Assembly: GCA_030272155.1 (NCBI GenBank)
Contig: CP126191.1
Span: 10,252,501 to 10,316,500, forward strand
Source: Tetradesmus obliquus
Taxonomy: Eukaryota > Chlorophyta > Chlorophyceae > Sphaeropleales > Scenedesmaceae
Length of the DNA stretch: 64,000 nt
Reading direction: 5' to 3'
Shown here: positions 50,921-61,100 of the stretch, in pieces
Layout: each line of letters starts with the position of its first letter
Numbering within the stretch: position 1 is the first letter of the stretch
Notes under the pieces: model-generated
The model's input: only the letters and a program-made list of their open reading frames with translations
Database searches by the model: none
What the model was told of the DNA's origin: nothing
Position numbers and translations under genes: made by a program

Positions 50921-52813
50921 GCTGAGTGCGGCACGAGGTGCAGCTGATGGTGAATGCAGCGTTGAAATTTTTGCAGGCTGTGAGCATCAGCAGGTGCACA
51001 CCGCATTTGTTTGATCCTCTGTATATGATACTATGCTGTATGCTTAAGCTGAGAAGTTTTTCAGGAGGGCACACTCATACAACTGGCTGCTTGTATTGTC
51101 TGTCCGGCCTGGCAGTCACTGCCGCAGTGCCCCCGGGCCGGCAGTGCCGGAAGCTCTTTATACCTGCACACCGCTTGACACGTATTGTTCAGGCCTCTAC
51201 ATGATGTTTTGAACCTACACAAACATTTGCCTGAAGCGCAGACAATGTGCTGGACGCTGTCACCAAAGCAGGAAGCCGCTTCAAGCCAGAAGTTCTGGCA
51301 GAATTTGATAGTGCACCAGCCGGCCGAAACAGCTGTGCTGAAGGTGTTGATCTCACTGTTGGCTGAAACAGACTAATGTTTGGTTTGAATTATTATACGT
51401 GCGAGAAGAATTGCCGAGATACTGCTGGTTTCAATTTTCAGCATCAACGACTCCGTGAAAATCGCATAAATGTCAAAGTTTCTTCTGCTGAATGATGAAC
51501 TGAATGTAAGAGTTTGTCACTATTCCAGTGAACCTGGCGACCTGGCGTCTGCATGTCAGTGCGACGTGCTCTGCATTTTCCGGCCTCTGCAGCGTCTGCT
51601 GCTGAAAGTCCACAGAACAAACAAACATAATCTACTTAAGACGTTGCCATCTGCGATCAGCGCAACCTTGGCAAAACCTGGAAGATTATGAAACCATTTA
51701 TATATCTTTAATCGTGAAGTGTCACTGCACAGTGTACTGACAAGTCGCCCTAGCAGATGACCGCAGCATATAGAGCTACAAGTGCACGAAAACCCCATAC
51801 AATGATCACTAACTGCGTGTTAGTCAAGTTGACATTGTTTATAAGCAGATCATACAACCTATGAGCACAGGTGGGCTTCCGGTACTTGGCAAAGTCACCT
51901 GCCCGATCAGCCCAACGTTTCAATCCTCATCATTAAACTCCAACACTTCGTTGTTTGCGACACCCTGCAGACGAGGACTGCACTTATCGGTGCCGCTCGA
52001 AACCAACTGAGCTTGGAGCCTGAATATATCGCCGGGTAAGCGCAGACGCAGCTCGTCTCCTGACGTTTACCACTAGTGGGAGGGTATTGCGTCTTATCAG
52101 CAGCGTCAGGTTTGCTTGTGCAGCAGCAAACGCGTTACCGGACCCGCTGCAGGGATGACCGGCTGGCTGCAGCTGGCTTATTCGCCAATTCATCTACTGG
52201 TAAACAAATTTTTAATGGTATCAGTATGCTGTTTCAGGGAGAAGCAGGCACCTTCGCTTAGTTTGAGTGCCCATCACCGTGTGTTGACTTTTCGACTACC
52301 ATTACGCCAGTAATCAACAAAGAGACTGCACTAAGTGCGACAAATAGGGCTTCTTCATGTTCAGGTGGGGCTTAAGTTGTATGAACGTGTAGCTGCCATG
52401 CCTGCTGGGCAGCAGTCACTGCAACCAGCACAGGTGCTGGGCAGCAGTCTCTGCAACCACCAGACTCACCGCACCAGCTGTTGGCATAATGCAACGCTGC
52501 TGCCCTGGACAGATTCATCACCCACAGCCACGATGAAAAGTTTGACGTGCAAGGACCGTGAGATGGTTGCCTAGTGCACCGTGGTAGCATTGCAGAGCCT
52601 GCAGCTCACTGAGCTGCAAGAGTCTTGTCAGTCCATGTCACATGGTCTAACAATGGCGGCCTGTGCAGCCGGCCATGTTTCCCAGCCCAGCAATAAGGTC
52701 GCTGCACACACAAGTGGCTGCAACGCATTGCATGCTGTGCTTTGGTCCACCCACGCTGCACTGCAGGACCGCAACCAATCTGCACGACCTCCAACACCAC
52801 TTGAAGTGGCGCC
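50921..52813. other. Intergenic region without a supported gene
   Basis: The segment about 51190-52330 looks less GC-rich and has none of the CAG/CTG tracts of its surroundings. No coding sequence or element ends recognised. The last part is the promoter region of paralog B. Confidence 0.45.
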
Positions 52814-55800
52814 ATGACGCGACCCATGCTGCTGCCGGCACTGCTGGCCTGCCTGATGGTAGCCCAGCTGGCTGCTGCCACACGTGACACCATGACATCA
52901 CCCGGACGGGCCCTTCAGGCCGTGCCCATCACCCTGACACGGCAGCAGTTTGTGCAGGCCACCTGGGCGCTGCAGGGTGTGACCTGCGCTGGCGTGTATG
53001 CCACTGCCAAGGACAAGAACTTCAACAACACCCTGGCAAAGGCCGTCACAAAGGACTTCGCTGACGCGCTGACCTCTGCCGGCTGGCCCTCTGCAGCCAA
53101 AACTGTTGTGGCTGTGCGCCAGCCCTGCAGGGACGTCACGGTGAGTACCACACATGCGCTGGATCAATGCCTTTGTGATTGAGGCGCATGATGCGCACAG
53201 CTCGTTGTTCTACAACGTGGCTGGGCGTCCAGCTTTGCACCCACGCTGCCGAGTGCCCTGCCAGCAGCCATAGATGTAAAGCTCAGGGCATTGCAGAATG
53301 CTGTGCATTGGCTTGGCGGCTGCTGCTGCTACTGCTACTGCTACTGCTACTGCTGCTGCTGCTGCTCCTGGTTTGTGGCATAACAACTGCTGCTTGACAC
53401 TGCTGCGTCACATGCCGCTGCCCATGCATCCACTGCCTCAACTCTCTCAGTTCAAAGACAAGACCTACGCCTCGCTCCGGGTGGGTGTGCGCTTCAACAG
53501 CACCACCGACACCCAGGTCCGCGATGACATGTGGGCGGCTGTTGGCTCCCCCAAAGTCACCAAGCTCTGCACCGGCGGCTACAACACCACCCTGTACAAG
53601 AACGTTGCTGCCCTGTTTGCCAAGCACAAGTTCAAGGTGTCGCAGAACAGTGAGTGCTGGGCTGCTGTGCATGCACAGCTGCTGCTTCAAGCACCAAGTT
53701 GGTGTCCTGCTCTCTCACTCTTTCAGCAGATCATGCTGCGTGCTGGTGCTGTCTTGGGCTCATCATGCGCATGCAGGTGTCTCCAGGGTGACATTTTGTT
53801 GATGTTCAGCCTCCTTTGCCTGCGTCTGCGCCGCTTTGTGCCACTCTGCGCTGCAGACGGCACCCGCACCAACATGTTCTACCCAGGAGGCACAATGTGG
53901 GTGGAGTATGCTGCTCCATGTGTGCCCAAGCCCAAGCCCAGCCCGTCACCCAGCCCCCCACCGCAGCCCAGCCCCTCTCTCAGCCCTGCACCCATCCTCA
54001 AGGCCCCTGTCATCAACGTGCCTGTCGGTACCACCTCATGCAACAAAAGCGATGTGCAGGCACTGGCTGATGGGCTGAAGGCGCAGGTGACCAACGGCAT
54101 GGACGCTGCCGAGGCTTCGCTGGTGTACGTGGAGGTTGCCGACTGCAAGGTGGGTGCCAGGTGCCGCTGCGACTGATGCGCTGCCAGTTGGGAGCAGGGC
54201 TGCAATGTAGCGGCTCATGCGCATAGCTAAGTCTGTAGAAGGTAGCACAGGCATGGCAGAAGGTGCAGCTTGCATTACTGCCTTGGAGACAGTGAGCAAC
54301 CATGGGGTTTAGAGCCATCACCTTGCCGCCTCTGCTGCGATGCACACATGGCAAGGTGCTGCGCTGCTGCTGCTGATGCTGAAGTCAACCACCTGCGGGT
54401 GTGTCTGTTGCTGCTGCCACTGCTAACCGCCATGATGTCTTCGCTGTCCCCGCCAACTGTCCGCAGCCCGTCGGCAAAGCAAGGCGCCACCTGCTGGCAA
54501 ACAGCGTCGTCACACTGGCCATTACCATCTCGCCCCTGGTCCAGTCCCCCGCACAGATCGAAGCAGCCACCCGTGCTGTGTACCAAGCCGTGACAGGCAA
54601 CCCCGCCGAGTCTTTGCCTGCTGGCGCCAGCCTTGACACGGTGCTAGCAATCATGAACAAGGACCTGGCGTCTGGAGATGCGCAGCAGCTGGTGCAGAAG
54701 GTGCAGCAGGCCATCGCGCAGCAGAACCTCACTGCTGTGTTTGACGTCACGGTGACCAACACGACTGCCATCACAGGTTGGTGGCAAGCGTGTGAATACA
54801 TGCAGAGCTGCACAGGTATACAAACGGCTGTCACGATGCAGCATAGGGATGGTCATAATGGCCAAGATCGTGTCGAGGCTTCAAGGCAAGCCCTTTTCTT
54901 ACATGTTTGGTAGCTGCTGTTGTGCCAAAGACAGAGGATCTCACATTGAGCAAGCTCCACACTTGCAGCCCTACAGTGTGTCTTAGAGCAACAAGTGGCA
55001 TGAATCAATCAAAGAATGAATGAGCTACGCACGGGATGTTCGCACTTAATACCCGCGTAAGTGGAGGAAGGAGACGTGTGTGGCGAGAGGATACCCCTCA
55101 TGCGTCTCCACGCCTCCTACCATCCCTACCGTACTCGGGTGACCCAAGGGTCTGGTAGGTACCCAGTGGCATGCATCCCAGTAGCCTACACCTCCCAAAG
55201 TTCCTGAGGACCTGTGCGCTACCCAATCTCTGCTGCTGGTGTGCCTGCTGTCCATGCAGGCGGAGCTGAGGCCACCAAGTGCCCTTCGCTGCCCCCAGCC
55301 ATTACCAGCGCCACGTGGGGCGGCCAGTGCCTCAATCAGGAGCATGGCTTTGTCTGCACTGGCACCTGCTCCACTGGAGGCACCGTATCTGCCACCTGCA
55401 CCACAGACGGCACTTACGCGCTTGCAGCTGGCGCTGCCTGCCCTGCTACACAACAGCGTGAGCTGCCTGTTGCTTGTTCTGGATGGTGAAAAGACGTTGT
55501 TTGCTGGATCCCAGGCCGGCTGCATTCCTGTCTTGCCCCAGATATAGCTGATGCGTTGCGTGTGCTGCTGATATAGCGTTGGCTCCCTATAGAAACTTTT
55601 CATGCTGGGCAGCAACAGGCATGCAACTGCTGCCACTGTCTCTTGTGTCGAGTTTATACATACGTATGTCTTGCAGTGCTTGCAGTGCTGGCTTGGAACC
55701 ATCAACCGCTATGATCTGTCTGATCTCCTTACCCTTCCCTGCAATGGCTGCTGCCTGCAGCTACGAAGACATGCACGGGCGTGCCCTCAACCACGCCAGA

Positions 55801-58037
55801 GGGTGCAGCATGGCCGTCTGGTGGCTGCACCAACCAGACGCAGTGCACCGCCGCATGCTCTGGTGATACCACTGGCACTGTTTCCTCTGTGTGTGACAAC
55901 CTGAAGGGCGCATGGTCAGAGCCATCAGGCACCTGCACGCCTAGTGAGTTGCAGCCTGTATTGCTCATCAGCCACACAGCATGCAGGCACTGCCATCTGG
56001 CACCTACTGTTCATAGCATGCATTTGATGCATGGCACCCAGGTTAGTGTGGCTTGCTGATGCACCCTTGCTCTGTATGCCACTTATCAGATGCCTCTGGC
56101 TGTTATCTCTGCTGTACGAGCCATGTGGCGGTATCACAGGTCACCACAGTAGCTTTCTAAGCTCATCATTATGCTGCACAGGTCATGCTCGGCAACCACA
56201 TGTGTCATGTGGTTGTGCAGCGTATGCCACAGCTCCACCATTTCCTGTATACCACTGTTGCAACAGAGTGGGCGCCTTGTCGATGCTGCTGTCGTTGTCT
56301 GAAGCAACAACAGCAGTGCAAAGCAGCCAGAAGACATAGTGCACTGCTGATACTGGCAGGAGTCATCCTGAGAACCTCTCACGTTGCATCCGTCCCTGCT
56401 GTGCTGCCCGCCTTGCAGTCCGCTGCGTTGGTGTGCCCCAGACAAACGTTGCCAATGCCAACTGGCTGACCAACTGCCCCATCACAATCGGCTCTACCTG
56501 CACAGCAAAGTGCATCGGAGAAGGCACAGACACCAAAGCCACATGCAACAAAGTTGGCACCTCCGACACCGCTGACTGGGGCATCACTGTCACTGGCAGC
56601 TGCTCTGCAGCATACGGCCCAGGGGCGACATGCGCAGATACCAACGGTGCAACTGCAGGCCAGCCCAACATTGTCTGCGGCGATGGTCTTAGTGCAAAGG
56701 ATGGCGCATCAAGCACCCCCATTGCAGGTATGGCGGAAGATGCAGCAATCAAAGCCTGCTGCAGTGCTCTCTACGGTGCGACAGCGACGTGTGCCAGCGA
56801 CTGGAAGGGTGCGTGTGCAAGCGGCACTACTCTCAACCCGAGTGGCGCCATCAACGGGCTTGCAAAGGACAGCGCTGAGGCCCGCGCCGTCTGCTGCGTT
56901 GCGGTGAGCCGGCGGCTGTGCTGTTTGTGGCATCTGCTGTAACAGCAGGCTGTGGTGCTCGCCACAGCAGTGCAAGCACATGTGAGCTGGCAAGTAGCCG
57001 TTCTGCATGGAGCACGTTGTGTGATGGCTGAGCACGTCACATATCACAGTCTTGCATGAGCAACATGGTTACTGCAAGCGCTCAGGTTGCAACAGCCAGC
57101 AGCATGCGTCAGGTGCCTGGCAGCGATGCACACTGCTGCAAGTGTGGACAATCTTGCAGCATGGAATGCTGCTGCACAGTCATGATGTTGTTGCACTCTG
57201 CAACTGAACCTGCAGTGCATCGTAAAAAGGCAAACAGGGCAAGGGTGCTTGCCTGCTTCACCTGCTCTGGCAGAGCACAATCAAGTAGCTGTTCAGATCC
57301 TTAAGTAAACACTCATGATTTCGACATGCGTATCTCGTTTTGCTGCTTCTACATACAGCCTGCCTCACCTTCACCAGGTCCTGTCGTCTCCAGCCCATCT
57401 CAAAAGCCTGCCAACCCCTCCCCTACTCCCGGCAACCCCAGGTGAAGCCAGTGTCAAAAGCCAGGGCTCAGCATGTTGTTGACACTGCATGTGTAGTAGT
57501 TGTACCAGAAGCTGCATGCTGCCATTGTGAAACCATGCTGAACAGCTTTGCAACAGGTTCCTTTTTCTATGGGAAGTGAAACCTGGTCCCCAAACCACAT
57601 GCAGCTGGTTACTGACTTGATGCATGATGTGTTTGCATGCTGCAGCCCGTCACCACAAACCCAGGCTTCACCTAGTCCAGCGCCATGCACGGTGAGTTTG
57701 AATCTGATCAGGCCCTGTACATCAGCAGAGACAGGGGCTGCGATGAGGCACGCTTGATTGCTCGAGTGCGTGCGCGGCCTGGTGCCAACTCCAATCAAAC
57801 TATCACGACAGCCGCGTTGTAATCAGCGGGAGCACAGCAGCTTGAACCGCACATCGCAACACATCCGTGAATCAGGGCTATCGTTTGTTTGCAAGGCATG
57901 CTTGTACAACATGCAGCCTGTTAGCTGCAGTGACGGGTCATCAATGTTCTGTCGGAGCTGCCAGCACATGGGTGTGCCCGCCTGCCCGCCCGCCCGCCCG
58001 CCCGCCCGCCCGCCTGCCCCAGGCCCCTGCCTGCCAG

Positions 58038-58097
<60 letters not shown>

Positions 58098-58113
58098 CCA
58101 GCCTGCCTGCCAG

Positions 58114-58173
<60 letters not shown>

Positions 58174-61100
58174 CCCGCTTTACATCCAACACCACCACAA
58201 GCAAACTGACCCTGGCACATGTGCCCCTGCACTGTTCAATGCTGCCTTGCATTGCACTCACAGCCGACATGCATGGACATCACCACTGGAGTGATTGGTG
58301 CATCGTGCGCATCTAAAGGCAACGGTGAGTTGCGAGCGAAGATGTACTGTGCTGCTGCTACTGTAGCAATTACAGGCAGCATTCATCACATCCGTAGCAA
58401 GGTACTGCTGCAAGTAGAGTTGCAAGCCTTGCATTGATTTACAAGCAATGTCATCATTCTGTTATTCTTTCTTCCCTGCACCCAACCTCCGAAGTTTATT
58501 GCTTGCGATTGTCAGCAACAGCGACAACAGCAACAGTTGTGGGGTCGCTGCTGCACGCGCAGGCTGTGGCGGCACCTGCACCACCACCTGCTCTGCTGCT
58601 GGCCAGACGCTGGTTTGCGAGAACAGCGCCTGCAAGTGCATCACAACATGCTCAAGTGAGCAGCAGCTCAGTCTGGCCTGCAGCCAGCAATTGCAGCCGA
58701 TGGCAAGCATGGCGGCTTACCCAGCAGCCGTAGCAGTGCTGCTTGATCTCGTGCATTCTCATCTAGAGCTTCAGCAAGGGTTGCGCTCGCAGCACTGCTT
58801 GATGGCTGCCTAAAAGCTGTCACCATACCTGGCGCATGTGCGGCGCAGCGCGCATTGCATCAAGCATCGAAACGTATGCCATGATGCTGTGTGTTGGTTA
58901 CACAAGCAGTACTGATATCCCTGATCTGCAATGGAGAGGTGTGCATTTTGACCGCTTGTTGTGGTGTCCACTTCTTGGTGATGCAGGCACATCCAATCTC
59001 GTGGCCGGTGTTGCGTGTGGAGACATATCGGTGAGCAGCGACACAGCTGAAGCAGTCACAAAGGACTGCTATAAAATGGAAGTGCCACCCATCAAAGTGA
59101 TGGTCTATGTCTGTCTCCGTGAGATGAGCCAGCACGTTGGCTACCATCAATCCAAACAAGTATAGCAGTGTGTATGACGTTCAAAGCCCAGGTGCTACAT
59201 TTCGACTGCTATCAGACTAGGAGCACACAACATGCACAAGCACATGTCATGCTGGTTGAGCAGCTATGCTGCAGGGTATGCCATATCTCACTGCCAAGCA
59301 ACTCCACGCAGTGCAGCTGAGTTCGCTGCTGCTGCGCTGCATATCAGATGTAACGAGGTGGTTGCACGCAGGTGCTGGAGCCATCTGCAAGCCTGACTCA
59401 AACAGATGCTGAGAATGAAAGATGAGCTGGAGTTTTTAGGTAAACAGAGCTCGCCAATGCTGTGCCCCCTTTTCAGGATGGCTGCGGATCAACCTGCGCC
59501 AGGGACTGTGCCGCTGGCCTGACCTGCAATGCCGGAGCATGCTGCAAACCTACCTGCACCGGTGACGTTGTTGTTGGGCGCAACCAGACATGTGGTAAGT
59601 GCAGTGCGCCAACAGCAAAGAAAATACCGACTGCTGGCAGAAGCCACATCAATACCGCATTGAACCTAGTAGGTTTTGGCGCTTTTGAACTGTTGTGAAA
59701 CGTACGGTGTGCTGCCGCAGGGCGCATCTGTTTATCCTACCGGTAACCGTTACTGGTAGTCTTGAAGACTTGGCCACCTGATGCATGCCCTGTTTCAAAC
59801 ATGGGTGTACATGTTCTTATATGCTATCCTCCATGGATGGTATTCTATGCATTTGTGTTTGATTTCAATCCTCCATAGATGGTGGTGCTGCTGCTCCGTG
59901 ACATGTGTGGCAGCTGCATCAAACATGGGCAACAATACCCTGGCGCAAAGGCCCTCGTGCCAAGGCCCTGGTGCTGATATATGTAACAATCCCACTGCAT
60001 CCATATGAAGCTCTTCGTGCAAATCACCAGTCAGTGCACACCAGCAGGCAGTTCACGATTTGCTGTGAAGCTGCCTGCGATCACCCTGGTGGTGCAGCGA
60101 GGGTCATGAGCGGCTGTTTGTTTGTGTGCTGCACAGCAGCCATATTTCTGTCACCTGGCACCTACAAGACTGTGCTGCACTGCTGCTTGCCTGTTCCTGC
60201 TGCAGGGGATACATTGAGCAACAGCTGTGGAGGCACGTGCCCACGTGTGTGCAACACAACTGTAGATGTGTGCACAGACAACTCCTGCAAGTGCAAGGTG
60301 GGTGGATGGCTTTGACAGCACAGCCGGCACCTACAGCTCAGTAACCACAATGCCAGAGCAACATTATTATGTTGCTGGACACGTGTGGTGAGGCATACTG
60401 CGTGGTGGTGCAAGAACCATGGAGCTAACTTTTGGTTTGCATCGTGCTCATGCCATACAGTGTATCACAGAATGACAGAATAGGCTGCAACCGCAGGTGC
60501 TCTCACCCGCCACAATCGCTTACAACCTTGTGTTGCTGCCAAACAAACACCTCACATTTACCTTCCCAGGCTACTGCAGAACATGTAGCCGGAGCCAACT
60601 GCTGCCACTGCATAGAACAGCCCAACCAATGATAGTAACACCCCAAACCCATATTGTAAAGCAGATATCACACAGCTGCACATGACAGTTGATATCAGTG
60701 ATGTCATGTGCGCCTACGAAACATCACCATCATGCTTTCTGGTTAGTTGAATTGAGTGTATCCAACGTAGTGCCGCAATGTGCCACACCTCGGCTCAGCG
60801 ACCCCTGCTGCAAGCGTGTGTGTAAGCACAACAGTCAGTCAGTGAACTGTGTTTAGAGCGTTGGACATGTGGGATAGCACTCGCAACACAGACATGCTTG
60901 TGCCAGAAACATGGTAAGCTGTTCTGCTGTTGTTGCCTGGAGGAATATCACCAGGAACAACCACTCCATTGTGTGCGGCATGCTGCTGCAGGCGACCTGC
61001 ACAAGCGCCACGAATGTGCCAGTCGACGGCAATTGTGGGCTCATCGACGATGGGTGTGAACGAACATGCAACATCACCTGCAATGCTGGCCTGACCTGCA

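Noticed and set aside
55040-55215. Segment with a different base texture in paralog B intron 4, possibly a repeat remnant
   Set aside because: No terminal repeats, target duplication or second copy could be found within the window.
57758-58316. Long ORFs with PACL / GRQA tandem repeats on both strands
   Set aside because: They are the reading of a tetranucleotide repeat, which is open in all frames; not coding.
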